Positions 1 to 8,509 of a stretch of 64,000 nt of DNA are shown piece after piece; position 1 is the first letter of the stretch; each line of letters begins with the position of its first letter. The notes below the pieces were generated by a model. It was not told the origin of the DNA and ran no database searches. It saw only the letters and a list, made by a program, of their open reading frames with translations. The position numbers and the translations under genes are program-made. Source of the DNA: Solirubrobacterales bacterium (lineage in GTDB: Bacteria > Actinomycetota > Thermoleophilia > Solirubrobacterales > 70-9); assembly GCA_035573435.1 (NCBI GenBank), contig DATMZR010000013.1, forward strand, positions 1 through 64,000, read 5' to 3'.

Positions 1-256
1 ACTGGTAGATCTCCTTCAGCACGGGGTGGGGGGAGGGGTTCTCGCGCCGGTAGACGGGCAGGCCGGCTCGGACGCGCCCGAAGCCGCTTCGAACGCCGAC
101 GCGCAACACGTACAGCGGCAGGTCGGGCGGGTTATGGGCGCCCAACTCGACGACGGCGCCGGGATTGCGCTCGATGTCGATCGCTACCGGCTCGACGCCG
201 CCGGTCTGATCCGTGACCACGCGCTTTGTCCAGCCCCAGAGACTCAGTACCCCCAC
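1..256 (-). CDS. Unrecognised protein, N-terminal part (runs off window)
   Basis: An open frame runs from a GTG at 256 off the left edge, giving about 85 residues. The GTG lies inside the last codons of the P-II gene (stop at 244-246), so the two are probably translationally coupled and this is the third gene of an amtB-glnB operon. The visible protein begins with a short hydrophobic stretch (VLSLWGW) and continues as a mixed sequence with the motifs NPGAVVELGAH, RSGFGRVRAGL and ENPSPHPVLKEIYQ. I do not recognise the family. The antisense frame is also open, but the composition and operon position favour this strand. Start and function are uncertain. Confidence 0.5.
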   Translation of the reverse strand, partial: MGVLSLWGWTKRVVTDQTGGVEPVAIDIERNPGAVVELGAHNPPDLPLYVLRVGVRSGFGRVRAGLPVYRRENPSPHPVLKEIYQ

Positions 257-627
257 CCCGCAGGCATTTGATGGCGGATCGTGTCGACGCCGCGCTCACC
301 GGTGCGGATGCGCACGACGTCGGAGACCGGAATCACGAAGAGCAACCCGTCGCCCGTCTCGCCCGTGTAGGCGGCGGCCACGATCGCCTCGACGGCGCGA
401 TCGGTCAGGTCCGCCGCGACGACGCTCTCGACCTTGAGCTTCGGCAGCAGGCTGATGTTGGCCTGGGAGCCCCGGTAGTGCTCGGTGTAGCCCTTCTGGC
501 GACCGCAGCCCTTCACCTCGGTGACGTTCAGGCCGCTGACTCCGATCTCGTCGAGCGCGTCCTGAACCTCCTGAAGGCGCTCGTAGCGGATGATCGCCTC
601 GATCTTGTTTACCTGTGTCTCAGACAT
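244..627 (-). CDS. glnB: P-II family nitrogen regulatory protein
   Basis: P-II proteins are trimeric sensors of 2-oxoglutarate and ATP/ADP that control AmtB and nitrogen metabolism through a flexible T-loop. The 127-residue protein fits the family in length and shows GCGRQKG, the T-loop, LPKLKVE and the C-terminal TGETGDG / RIRTGE nucleotide-binding segments. ATG 627 is chosen because GGAGG lies 8 nt upstream. The T-loop reads TEHYRGSQANISLLPK: the residue at the place of the usual modifiable Tyr51 is alanine (Ala56 here), while a serine is kept at the cyanobacterial Ser49 place (Ser54 here). Classical uridylylation or adenylylation of Tyr51 is therefore impossible. It lies just downstream of amtB. 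Confidence 0.95.
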   Translation of the reverse strand: MSETQVNKIEAIIRYERLQEVQDALDEIGVSGLNVTEVKGCGRQKGYTEHYRGSQANISLLPKLKVESVVAADLTDRAVEAIVAAAYTGETGDGLLFVIPVSDVVRIRTGERGVDTIRHQMPAGWGY

Positions 628-699
628 GCGCGCCACCTCCTCGGCTTCGCCTCCGGGGGTGCGCGGTCACCGCCGGGACGGGCTTTGTGTCTACTCCAA

Positions 700-2163
700 T
701 CACGGCATGCCCTCCGAGGCGCCGAGCCCAATCGGGGCGGGCCGCGGTGCCGGCCGCCCCGCCGGCGGCGCCGGCTGGTGGTACTCGTAGCCCGGCACGG
801 GCATGAACTGCTCCGGGTAGCCCCACATGCCGTGCTCGGCCATGTCGAGGCCGTAGTTCTCCTCCTCCGGCTTCACCCGGAGGCCGATGGTGGCCTTGAT
901 CGCGAAGAAGGTCGCGAAGCTGAGTGCGAACACCGTGGCGAACGCGGCGCCCACCGCCGCCGCCTGGGCGAAGAACTGGTCCATGCTCCCCGTGTAGACG
1001 AGTCCGCCCTCGCCGACGCCGTTGAGCGTCGCCAAAGTCGGGTCTGTGAACAGGCCACAGGCCAGGGTTCCCCAGACGCCGGCCAGGCCGTGCGCCGAGA
1101 GCGCGCCCACCGGGTCGTCGAGCACCTTCTCGATTGCCAACACGCCGACCACGACGATGATCCCGGCGACGAAGCCGATGATCGTTGCCGCCCACGGGTT
1201 GACGTACCCCGAGGGCGCTGTGATCGCGACCAGGGCGGCGATCGCCCCGTTGCAGGCCATGCCGATGTCCGGCTTGCGGGTCTTCAGCCAGATCGTTGCC
1301 AGCGCCCCGAGCACCCCGCAGGCAGCGGCGATGTTGGTCACGAGGGCGATGTCGGCGAAGCGGATATCACCGTTCTGGCCGGTTGAGCTGAGAGCGCTCA
1401 AAGTCGAGCCGGGGTTGAAGCCGAACCAGCCGAACCAGAGGATGAGCGTGGCGAGGCCGACGAATGGCATCGAGTGACCCGGGATCACGTTCGGCTTGCC
1501 ATCCGGGCCGTACTTGCCGCGTCGCGGGCCGAGCAGCAGCAGCACCGCCAGGGCCCCGGTGGCGCCGGTCAGGTGGACCACGGTCGAGCCGGCGAAGTCC
1601 TGCGAGCCCAGATCGGCCGCGAGCCACCCGTACGAAAACAGCCAGTGGGCGATCAGCGGGTAGATGATCGCCGAGAAGACGATCGCATAGATGAAGTAGA
1701 CGCCGAACTTGATCCGCTCCAGCGTCGTGCCCCAGACGATTGCCAGCGACACCGCACAGAAGACGAACTCGAAAAACCACTTACCTGAGAGCCCCACCTG
1801 GGAGAAGGCGAGACCGGGGAAGTCCTTGACGACGTTGTCGCTGTTGAGGGCGAAGCCGGTATTGCCGATGATCGAGCCGGCGTCGCCGGAGAAGCCGAGG
1901 GCGAAGCCGACCGCCCAGAAGACGACGGCGCAGATCGAGAAGTTCATGAGGATCTTGGCGATCACCGTGCCAACGTTCTTTTGGCGCGAGAAGCCGATCT
2001 CCAGGAAGGCGAAGCCCGCCTGCATGAACATCACCAGGATCGCGGCGACGACCACCCACATCGTGTCGGTGGCGAGGTCGTTGGCCTGGATCTTGTCGCG
2101 GAGATGGGCGACCTGGTCGGTGACTACGCCAAGTACTCCGAGATCCATGACCGCGAGATCCAT
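700..2163 (-). CDS. amtB: Ammonium transporter AmtB
   Basis: Membrane channel of the Amt/MEP/Rh family that moves ammonium into the cell. The 487-residue product has about eleven hydrophobic segments starting at residue 36. The twin pore histidines are visible as His197 (STVVHLTGATG) and His358 (GALSAHGLAG). The C-terminal tail carries the conserved motif with EHGMWGYPEQF and ends Pro-rich. ATG 2163 has AAGGA 11 nt upstream; longer in-frame starts would add an Arg-rich tail without support. There is no obvious cleavable signal peptide. The glnB gene follows 72 bases after its stop, the classic amtB-glnK pairing in which P-II plugs the channel when nitrogen is plentiful. Confidence 0.97.
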   Translation of the reverse strand: MDLAVMDLGVLGVVTDQVAHLRDKIQANDLATDTMWVVVAAILVMFMQAGFAFLEIGFSRQKNVGTVIAKILMNFSICAVVFWAVGFALGFSGDAGSIIGNTGFALNSDNVVKDFPGLAFSQVGLSGKWFFEFVFCAVSLAIVWGTTLERIKFGVYFIYAIVFSAIIYPLIAHWLFSYGWLAADLGSQDFAGSTVVHLTGATGALAVLLLLGPRRGKYGPDGKPNVIPGHSMPFVGLATLILWFGWFGFNPGSTLSALSSTGQNGDIRFADIALVTNIAAACGVLGALATIWLKTRKPDIGMACNGAIAALVAITAPSGYVNPWAATIIGFVAGIIVVVGVLAIEKVLDDPVGALSAHGLAGVWGTLACGLFTDPTLATLNGVGEGGLVYTGSMDQFFAQAAAVGAAFATVFALSFATFFAIKATIGLRVKPEEENYGLDMAEHGMWGYPEQFMPVPGYEYHQPAPPAGRPAPRPAPIGLGASEGMP

Positions 2164-2361
2164 GCCAGCGCTCGTCCTTTCCGGTTGGGTGTTCGATCGA
2201 GCGGCGGCGCTGTGCAAAGGCATGCGCCGCGCCAGCCGTATCCTGCGCGGCGAAGGCACGCCTGGCATTGGCCCGGAGTACAGGATTTGCGCGGGGCCCT
2301 TATCCGAGTGGAGAAACGATCCTCGGAAGCTGCGGGAATCCGGGTGGGCCCCGGGGAAGAG

Positions 2362-3819
2362 CTAGATTTGGTGCTCGGCCGGAGCCTGGAACCGGCGCCT
2401 GCGCCGGCGGGGCTTTCCGGCTTCGCCGGGTGCGGCCGACGGCGCCGCCTCCGCCAGTTCGGCGATTGAGGCCTCGAGATCGCCGGCCAGGTGGTCCAGG
2501 TCCGGCATCGCGTCGTAGTCGGCGGTGAGGCCGAAGTTGACGCGCCCGTTGTAGCTCATGAGTGCGAAGCAGACTCCCTGGTTCTTTGCCAGGGGCACCA
2601 TCGGGAAGACGTCCTGGAGCTCCCGCCCGAGCAGGTAGAGCGGGAACTGCGGCCCCGGAACGTTCGTGACCACCAGGTTGAAGAACCGCTGGCGGGATTG
2701 AAGCCGGGCCGCCTGGGCGGCGATCGTGGGGGGTGCAAAATCGGTCACCTCGCTGAGCAGGCTGGCGCCAACGGCCTGCTTCGAGGACTTTAGGTCTCCC
2801 ATGGTCGTCGTGACCACGCGCAGGCGCTCGATCGGGTCCTCGCACCAGACGGGCAGCGGCGCCATCATCGCCGAGACACGATTGCCGAGCGCCCCGTGCT
2901 CGTCCTCAGCGCGGACGCTGATCGGCACCATGGCCCGCAGCGCCAGGTCCTTGGTCGAGTGACCGCGGGCCCGTAGGTATCTGCCCAGGGCGCCCGAGAC
3001 CGCCGCCAGGACCACGTCGTTCACAGTGCCGCCCGCGAGATTCTTGACCTGCTTCAGCTCCGAGAGGTCGGTGCGCACCCAGGCGAAGCGCCGGTAGGGT
3101 CCGATCTGGACGTTGAACACGGAAGGGGGGGCGGAGAGGCCGGTCCGAGCGATTGAGCCAGCCGCCCCAAGGCCCTCGAGCGCCGCGCCGGCGGCATGGC
3201 GCGGCGCCCGCAGCAGCGCTCGGACGCCTCGCACGATCTCGGCCGGGCTGGTGGCGCGCTCGATCAGCGCCTCGGCCAGTAGCTGCGGGTCGCTGGGCTC
3301 CGGATCCGGAAGCCACGGGTCGGGCTCGGGCGCCGGTTCGGGGTCCCGGTCGAGATCGAAGAGGACGGTTGTTATGTCAACTCCGGAGACTCCGTCAACG
3401 AGGCAGTGGTGGGTCTTGGCGACGAGCGCGAAGCGGTCCCTCTCCACGCCATCGACCAGCCAGATCTCCCAGACCGGCTTTGAGCGGTCAAGGCGCTGCG
3501 AGAAGATCCGCGCGGCGAGCGTTCGCAGCTGATCCTCGCTGCCCGGGGGAGGGAGAGCGGTATGGCGGATGTGGTAGTCGAGGTTGAGGTTGGGATCGTC
3601 GATCCAGACGGGGCGCCCCTGTCCGAAGGGGACGAAACGCAGCTTCTGCCGGAAGCGAGGCACCAGGTGAAGACGCGAGGCGATGTGGTCGCGGAGCTCC
3701 TCGTAGGCAGGCGGCGGCCCTTCGAACACGGTCGTCGAGGCGACGTGCATGTGGGCGGGGCCGTCCTCCAGGTGGAGGAAGGAGGCGTCCAGCCCGCTGA
3801 GCCTGTCCCCGTGGGCCAC
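2362..3819 (-). CDS. Wax ester synthase / diacylglycerol acyltransferase (WS/DGAT)
   Basis: Transfers an acyl group from acyl-CoA to a long-chain alcohol or diacylglycerol, making storage wax esters or triacylglycerol; such enzymes are membrane-associated. The 485-residue length fits the family. The catalytic HHxxxDG motif is intact at residues 137-143 (HHCLVDG). The C-terminal half has the family's VTNVPGP and MSYNGRVNFGL segments. The product ends Arg-rich after an Ala/Pro linker. Start is GTG 3819; the dinB stop lies 13 bases upstream, so both are probably co-transcribed. Storage lipid synthesis is common in soil Actinobacteria. Confidence 0.93.
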   Translation of the reverse strand: MAHGDRLSGLDASFLHLEDGPAHMHVASTTVFEGPPPAYEELRDHIASRLHLVPRFRQKLRFVPFGQGRPVWIDDPNLNLDYHIRHTALPPPGSEDQLRTLAARIFSQRLDRSKPVWEIWLVDGVERDRFALVAKTHHCLVDGVSGVDITTVLFDLDRDPEPAPEPDPWLPDPEPSDPQLLAEALIERATSPAEIVRGVRALLRAPRHAAGAALEGLGAAGSIARTGLSAPPSVFNVQIGPYRRFAWVRTDLSELKQVKNLAGGTVNDVVLAAVSGALGRYLRARGHSTKDLALRAMVPISVRAEDEHGALGNRVSAMMAPLPVWCEDPIERLRVVTTTMGDLKSSKQAVGASLLSEVTDFAPPTIAAQAARLQSRQRFFNLVVTNVPGPQFPLYLLGRELQDVFPMVPLAKNQGVCFALMSYNGRVNFGLTADYDAMPDLDHLAGDLEASIAELAEAAPSAAPGEAGKPRRRRRRFQAPAEHQI

Positions 3820-3832
3820 GAACCGAATCTTC

Positions 3833-4912
3833 TCAGAACAGATGCGGGGTGCGCGGCTGGTCCTCGGCCACGGCCATGAGGCCGCCCACGCCTACGCCCA
3901 GCAACCTCACGGGAGCGTCGAGGTGGAACTCGGCCAGCAGCTCGCGCGCCACGGAGCGCACCCGGTCCGCCTGGCGCGTGGGAGTCTCGATGGTTCGCGA
4001 GCGAGTGTGGGTGCGGAACGGGCGCAGGCGGATCTTGAGCGTCACCGTGCGTCCCGCGTAGCCGCTCTCGGCGAGCCCGCGGCATAGTGAGTCGGCAAGG
4101 CGATCCAGGGTGTCGCCCAGGAGCTTCCGGTCCGAGACGTCGGAAGGAAAGGTCGTCTCGCGACTCTCCGACTTTGGCTCGCGCTCGGTGACCAGGGGAC
4201 GATCGTCGTGGCCGCGAGCGCGGTCGCGCAGCTCGAGGCCCTGTCGAGGGCCGAAGGCCTGGTCCAGCACCGCGCCCTCGGCGCCGGCGAGCTCGGCCAC
4301 CGTGCGAATTCCCAGCGCGGCGAGCCGCTCCGTCGTGCGCGGCCCAACGCCCGGGATCAGGGTCGCCGGGCGCTCGCCGACCGCAGCCGGCATCTGCTCC
4401 GGCTCCAGCACGGCGAGGCCATCCGGCTTTTCGAGATCGGAGGCGATCTTGGCGAGCAGCTTGTTGGGCGCCAGGCCCACCGAGCAGACCAGCCGGGTTT
4501 CGGCGCGAACCTCGCGTTTGAGCTGCCGGGCGCGGGCCTTCGGCGCCGGGCAATCCGAGAGGTCCAGATACGCCTCGTCCAAGCCGGCGACCTCAACCCG
4601 GTCGCTGAACCGCCGCAGAACCTCCATCACCTTGCGCGAGGCACGCCGGTACAGCTCAATGTCGCGGGGGACCAGAATCGCCTGGGGGCAGCGGCGGCGG
4701 GCGACCGCCAGCGGCAGAGCCGAGTGAACGCCGAACCGGCGCGCCTCGTAGGAGGCGGCCATCACCACGCCCCGCGCGGTGGCGTCCGTCCCCGTCGCGA
4801 CCACGACCGGCTTTCCGCGGAGCTGCGGCCGGCGCAGGAGCTCCACGGAGACGAAGAACGCGTCCATGTCGATGTGCGCGTAGACGTGGGGCCAATCCCG
4901 CCAGGAAGGCAT
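3833..4912 (-). CDS. dinB: DNA polymerase IV (Y family, translesion)
   Basis: Error-prone polymerase for damaged or stalled templates. The 359-residue protein shows the first catalytic site HIDMDAFF (Asp15, with Phe19/20 as steric gate) and the second, LDEAYLD (Asp112, Glu113). A helix-hairpin-helix region follows (LIPGVGPRTTERL), and the little-finger domain ends LLGVGVGGL. The last residues, QPRTPHLF, resemble a beta-clamp binding tail. ATG 4912 is preceded by TAGGCT with a 7-base spacer, so the mRNA may be leaderless. No LexA-type palindrome is visible upstream. Confidence 0.96.
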   Translation of the reverse strand: MPSWRDWPHVYAHIDMDAFFVSVELLRRPQLRGKPVVVATGTDATARGVVMAASYEARRFGVHSALPLAVARRRCPQAILVPRDIELYRRASRKVMEVLRRFSDRVEVAGLDEAYLDLSDCPAPKARARQLKREVRAETRLVCSVGLAPNKLLAKIASDLEKPDGLAVLEPEQMPAAVGERPATLIPGVGPRTTERLAALGIRTVAELAGAEGAVLDQAFGPRQGLELRDRARGHDDRPLVTEREPKSESRETTFPSDVSDRKLLGDTLDRLADSLCRGLAESGYAGRTVTLKIRLRPFRTHTRSRTIETPTRQADRVRSVARELLAEFHLDAPVRLLGVGVGGLMAVAEDQPRTPHLF

Positions 4913-4919
4913 GCGGGTC

Positions 4920-4925
4920 AGCCTA
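4920..4925 (-). promoter_or_regulatory. Probable -10 hexamer (TAGGCT) for dinB, leaderless
   Basis: TAGGCT read on the minus strand lies 7 bases before ATG 4912. Transcription would start at or next to the start codon. No Shine-Dalgarno sequence is present between them. Confidence 0.45.
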
Positions 4926-4968
4926 TGCGGCGGCTCCGCTGGAATGTGGGCGCGAGCCTAGGAGCGCG

Positions 4969-5859
4969 CTAGGTGCAGGTCTTCGAGGTGTTGACCGTCT
5001 GCGTCTTCGTGCCGCTGGTGGTCGTCCACGTGAACAGCGTCTGCAGGTTCCACTGGCGGTTGCCCGCGGGTGGATCGACGCACTTGGCACGGACGTAGGT
5101 GCCCCGGCTGATCGAGGCGTTGAGGTGGACCAGTCGGGTCGCCCCGTTGGAGACGCCGTTGAGATCGATCTGACAGCCCCGTCGGGGATCCGGCGCCGAG
5201 CAGTTATCGGGATCGGTGAAGTCGGCGCCGATGGCCGGGTTCGCGGACAGGTCGCCCTGGATCACGAAGCTCTGGTCGCCGTCGACGTTGGTCGTCGGGC
5301 CGCCGCAGTCCATCGGGCCGGCCATCTGGTCCACCTTCATCCGGATGAACAGCAGGACCTCGGAGGTGGAACCCGTGCCGTTGAAGACCAAGACGCATGC
5401 GGTGGGGGTCTGGCCGGCAAGGCTGAACGTCGCCTGTCCGTTGGAGAAGTTCGCGTTCGCGGGCCATAGCCAGGCGTTGTTGGCGGCCCCCGCCGCGGGC
5501 CCGCACGCCTGGAGCGCGGCCTGCATGGTGATGTTGCCCGACAGGTCCGCCGGATCGCACTTCGGGAGCGAGTCCGGGTTGAAGTTGAAGTCGTCGTCCC
5601 ACCGGAGCTGGATCCGGTTCATCGTGTGGCTCACGCCCGTGTAGTTCGTGTGGGTGCCGAACGACAGCCGGCCGGACTTGAGCACGCTGCCTGGATTGCT
5701 CGGGGCGAACGAGAAGTTGACGCTCGAACCCGTCGCCAGGGCGAGACCCGTTACCGCGAGCACCCCGGCCGTCGCCAGTGCGATAACGGCGGCGGCCCGC
5801 CTCCGAATCCGCGTAAAGCGCTTCCTGTGGTCCCGGTGAGGGCTCCCTCCTCCAAACAC
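4969..5859 (-). CDS. Secreted protein of unknown function
   Basis: 296 residues. GTG 5859 is well supported by AGGAGG 8 nt upstream. An Arg-rich N-region (RKRFTRIRRR) is followed by a hydrophobic Ala/Leu/Val core ending LALATG, which reads as a Sec signal peptide or uncleaved anchor. The mature part is Asn-, Thr- and Ser-rich and probably beta-structured, with scattered cysteines (KCDP, QACGP, DCGGP, NCSAPD, RGCQ, KCVDPP, KTCT) that could form disulfides after export. No catalytic motif is visible and I do not recognise the family. It stands alone between dinB and a divergent small gene. Confidence 0.8.
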   Translation of the reverse strand: MFGGGSPHRDHRKRFTRIRRRAAAVIALATAGVLAVTGLALATGSSVNFSFAPSNPGSVLKSGRLSFGTHTNYTGVSHTMNRIQLRWDDDFNFNPDSLPKCDPADLSGNITMQAALQACGPAAGAANNAWLWPANANFSNGQATFSLAGQTPTACVLVFNGTGSTSEVLLFIRMKVDQMAGPMDCGGPTTNVDGDQSFVIQGDLSANPAIGADFTDPDNCSAPDPRRGCQIDLNGVSNGATRLVHLNASISRGTYVRAKCVDPPAGNRQWNLQTLFTWTTTSGTKTQTVNTSKTCT

Positions 5860-5965
5860 TAGGAATCCCTCCTACCCGGTTTCGGCGGTGGCCAAACTCG
5901 TCGGCGGGTCCGCTGCCCGAAATCAGGTAACCGCCGGGGTGGGGGAGAGCACGGTCGCGCCACGC

Positions 5966-5971
5966 TAGATT
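5966..5971 (+). promoter_or_regulatory. Probable -10 hexamer (TAGATT) for the small gene at 5978
   Basis: TAGATT with a 6-base spacer to GTG 5978 and no Shine-Dalgarno sequence, suggesting a leaderless transcript. The same TAGATT-N6-start arrangement recurs at 14383. Confidence 0.5.
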
Positions 5972-5977
5972 GGGATC

Positions 5978-6262
5978 GTGAGCGGCGCCGACGCGAAGAA
6001 CCTCGAAGCGATCTCGCGGGCAATCGACCAGCACAACGCCGGCTGCCCGTTCCCGGCCTCGGAGGTGCGGATGAACCCGTTCGAGATCGAGCGCCTTGGC
6101 TGGGAGGAGATTCGCGGCCTGCCGATTGTCGGTGACTCCTCGCTGGGGACGGGGCGCTTCCGGATCGTCTGCTCGCGCGACTCCGAGGGCGGGGAGCTGG
6201 AGGAGGTCGAAGCGGTCGGCGCGCCTGTGGAGGTGGCAAGCCCCAAGCCCGAGTCGGGCTGA
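5978..6262 (+). CDS. Small hypothetical protein
   Basis: 94 residues, GTG start. The sequence has a compact N-terminal half (ISRAIDQHNAG) and a central part with NPFEIERLGWEEIRGLPI and GTGRFRIVCSRDSE, then an acidic, Pro-rich tail. No signal peptide, membrane segment or known motif is visible. It faces ccdA tail to tail, with 20 bases between stops. Codon use matches its neighbours, and the promoter-like hexamer just before the start supports expression. I do not recognise the family. Confidence 0.7.
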   Translation: MSGADAKNLEAISRAIDQHNAGCPFPASEVRMNPFEIERLGWEEIRGLPIVGDSSLGTGRFRIVCSRDSEGGELEEVEAVGAPVEVASPKPESG

Positions 6263-6282
6263 GAGCCGCTGCCAGAGGGCCG

Positions 6283-7017
6283 TTAGGGATTCAGGCCAAG
6301 GTCGCTGGTCAACCGCTGGGCCTCGACGTTGAGCTGGAAGAAATCGCCGGTCAGGATCAGGATCCCCATGACGATCAGGGTTCCGCCGGCGATCCCCATG
6401 ATCGCTGCGTAGTGGCGCTTGACTGCGCCGAAGGCGCCGGTCAGGTGGGAAAAGGCGAGCGCGGTGACGAGGAAGGGGACGCCCAGTCCCGCGGAGTAGA
6501 CGGCGAGCAGGAAGGCGCCGTGGGCCACAGAGCTCGATAGGGAGGCCGCGCTCAGGATCGCACCGAGGGTCGGCCCGATACAGGGCGTCCAGGCGATCGC
6601 AAACGCCATCCCGGCGACCACCGGCCCTCCCTTGCCGGCCCGTGACATCAGGGCGTCGACATGCCACTCGCGGTTCAAACGCGCGACGAACAGACTGGCG
6701 ACGAACAGCACCCCCATCGCGATGATCAAAACCCCGGCGACCTTCTCCAAGGCGTCCCGGTGCTCCTGGAGGGTCCGCCCGATCCCGGTGGCGGTCAGGC
6801 CCAGCAGGATGAATATGGTGGAGAAGCTGGCAACGAAAACGAGGCTGGGGACGAGGACCCGACGCCAGTCGGCGCGATCGAGCTCGCTGACGGAGACGCC
6901 GCTCACGGCCGAGAGGTAGCCGGGGACCAGGGGCAGAACGCAAGGCGAGAGGAACGAGACCAGGCCGGCTCCGAGCGCCGCCAGGATGCCGATGCCCGAT
7001 GCGGGGTCGCTCTCCAC
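6283..7017 (-). CDS. ccdA: Cytochrome c biogenesis / thiol-transfer membrane protein CcdA
   Basis: CcdA passes electrons from cytoplasmic thioredoxin across the membrane to extracytoplasmic thiol proteins. The 244-residue protein has six hydrophobic segments. The family's two membrane cysteines are visible in LSPCVLPLVPGYLS (first segment) and AWTPCIGPTLG (fourth). It starts 10 bases after the stop of a thioredoxin-domain gene, so the probable electron donor and the carrier form one operon. No cytochrome c maturation genes are nearby; a general extracytoplasmic reductase role is as likely as cytochrome assembly. Confidence 0.93.
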   Translation of the reverse strand: MESDPASGIGILAALGAGLVSFLSPCVLPLVPGYLSAVSGVSVSELDRADWRRVLVPSLVFVASFSTIFILLGLTATGIGRTLQEHRDALEKVAGVLIIAMGVLFVASLFVARLNREWHVDALMSRAGKGGPVVAGMAFAIAWTPCIGPTLGAILSAASLSSSVAHGAFLLAVYSAGLGVPFLVTALAFSHLTGAFGAVKRHYAAIMGIAGGTLIVMGILILTGDFFQLNVEAQRLTSDLGLNP

Positions 7018-7027
7018 GCTTCGAGCC

Positions 7028-7795
7028 TCAGTTGAGCGCCGCGGCCAGGCGGCGCCGATGCTCCCGAGCCAGCGGATGGTCGGCGCCGAGCTCGGTGAAG
7101 ATCGCGACCATCACGCGGCGCACGAGGTCTCGCCGCTCGGGATCGTCGACTTCGGAGATCGCCTCCTGCAGGCTGTCGAGCGCCCGCTCGGGGTCGCCCG
7201 CATCCCAGGCCGAGAAGCCGCGCTCGAGTGCGGAGGGCTCCGCTGCGCCGTCGCTGCCGACCTCCGACGCAAGGCGGGCCCGCGCCGCGAGCCCCTCCGC
7301 CTCGAAGTCGCCCTGAGCCCCGTCGAGCAGCTCGAGCGCCTCGGAGGCGTCCCCTCGCTGAAGGAGCAGGCGCCCCAGCTTGCGCGCGGCAACCACGTTG
7401 CGCGGATCCAGCTCGAGGGCCTTGCGCAGCGACTCCTCGTTGTCTGCGGCGGCGAGCCTATCGGCCGGGGAGGGGACGACCCGTGACACGAACTGCTCGA
7501 CCTGCGCCGGAGGAATCGCGCCGGTGAACTCGTCCACGATTTGCCCGTCGCGAAACGCCTTCACCGCCGGGATGCCGCGAATCCCGAAGCTCGCCGCCAG
7601 CGAGGTGTTCTGATCGACGTCCAGCTTCGCCAGGTCCAGCTCGCCGTCCCGCTTCGCGACCGCGGCCTCGAGCGCCGGGCCAAGCGTGCGGCACGGCCCG
7701 CACCACTCGGCCCAGAAGTCCACGACCACCGGAACCTCGCGCGAGCGCTCGACGACGCGTGCCTCGAAATCGCTCTCGTTCACGTTGAAGATCAC
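7028..7795 (-). CDS. Thioredoxin with C-terminal TPR region (CnoX/YbbN-like)
   Basis: 255 residues. The N-terminal thioredoxin fold has an intact WCGPC active site (Cys32, Cys35) and the cis-proline segment GIRGIPAVKAF. Residues from about 115 on are helical, Ala/Glu/Arg-rich repeats typical of tetratricopeptide units. The architecture matches CnoX chaperedoxins, which hold unfolded proteins and reduce them; E. coli CnoX has lost one cysteine but this one has a full redox motif. Start is GTG 7795, 6 bases after TAAGCT. It heads a unit with ccdA, so it may also be that protein's electron donor. Confidence 0.92.
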   Translation of the reverse strand: MIFNVNESDFEARVVERSREVPVVVDFWAEWCGPCRTLGPALEAAVAKRDGELDLAKLDVDQNTSLAASFGIRGIPAVKAFRDGQIVDEFTGAIPPAQVEQFVSRVVPSPADRLAAADNEESLRKALELDPRNVVAARKLGRLLLQRGDASEALELLDGAQGDFEAEGLAARARLASEVGSDGAAEPSALERGFSAWDAGDPERALDSLQEAISEVDDPERRDLVRRVMVAIFTELGADHPLAREHRRRLAAALN

Positions 7796-7801
7796 GTATC
7801 G

Positions 7802-7807
7802 AGCTTA
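7802..7807 (-). promoter_or_regulatory. Probable -10 hexamer (TAAGCT) for the thioredoxin-ccdA unit
   Basis: TAAGCT on the minus strand, 6 bases before GTG 7795, with no Shine-Dalgarno sequence in between; consistent with a leaderless mRNA. Confidence 0.45.
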
Positions 7808-7872
7808 GCTACTGGACCCGCCCAGTCCGGCATGCTGACGCCGGGAGCCCTGGGGCGGCAGAATGAACGGGT

Positions 7873-8433
7873 ATGGAGGGGGGTGTCACGGAAGGCTCGA
7901 CGCGGGGCAAGCTGTTGATCGCATCTCCAGCTCTGGTCGACCCCAATTTCGCCCGCACGGTCGTTTTCATCACCGAGCACAACGAGGAAGGGGCGATGGG
8001 GATCGTCCTCAACAGGCCGTCGGAGACGTCGGTGGATTCGGTGGTGCCGGAGCTCGCTGAGATCGCCGGCGGCGAGCCCGTCTACGTCGGCGGCCCGGTG
8101 CAGCCCGAGGCGCTCGTGCTGCTGGCGGACTTCTCGGACCCGGAGGCGGCGGCGTGGATCGTGGTGGCGGACGTCGGCCTCGCCTCGGCCGACGTGGACC
8201 TCGACGAGCTCGCCGAGACCGTTCGCCGCGGGCGGGTTTACGCCGGTTATTCCGGCTGGGGCCCGGGCCAGCTCGAGGAGGAGATGGAGATCGACTCGTG
8301 GATAGTGGAGGCGCCGCTTCCCGCCGAGCTGTTCCCGGAGGACCCGGCAACGCTCTGGAGCGACGTGCTGGCCCGAAAGGGGGGCCAGTACGCGCTGATC
8401 GCCCGAATGCCGGCAGATCCGTCGCAGAACTGA
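7873..8433 (+). CDS. YqgE/AlgH family protein (UPF0301)
   Basis: 186 residues, the usual family length. Family hallmarks are visible: GKLLIASPAL near the N-terminus, FARTVVFITEHNEEGAMGIVLNRP, the VYVGGPVQP segment and the AGYSGWGPGQLEEE motif near residue 130. The biochemical role of this family is not settled, although AlgH affects gene expression in Pseudomonas. ATG 7873 is the first start in a region divergent from the thioredoxin gene. Confidence 0.93.
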   Translation: MEGGVTEGSTRGKLLIASPALVDPNFARTVVFITEHNEEGAMGIVLNRPSETSVDSVVPELAEIAGGEPVYVGGPVQPEALVLLADFSDPEAAAWIVVADVGLASADVDLDELAETVRRGRVYAGYSGWGPGQLEEEMEIDSWIVEAPLPAELFPEDPATLWSDVLARKGGQYALIARMPADPSQN

Positions 8434-8509
8434 GGGCCATGCCCTCAGGCGCGGATCCTGCGCATGCTAATCGTCGTTATGTGAACCCGGTCGCGCTCCG
8501 AGGCCGAGC

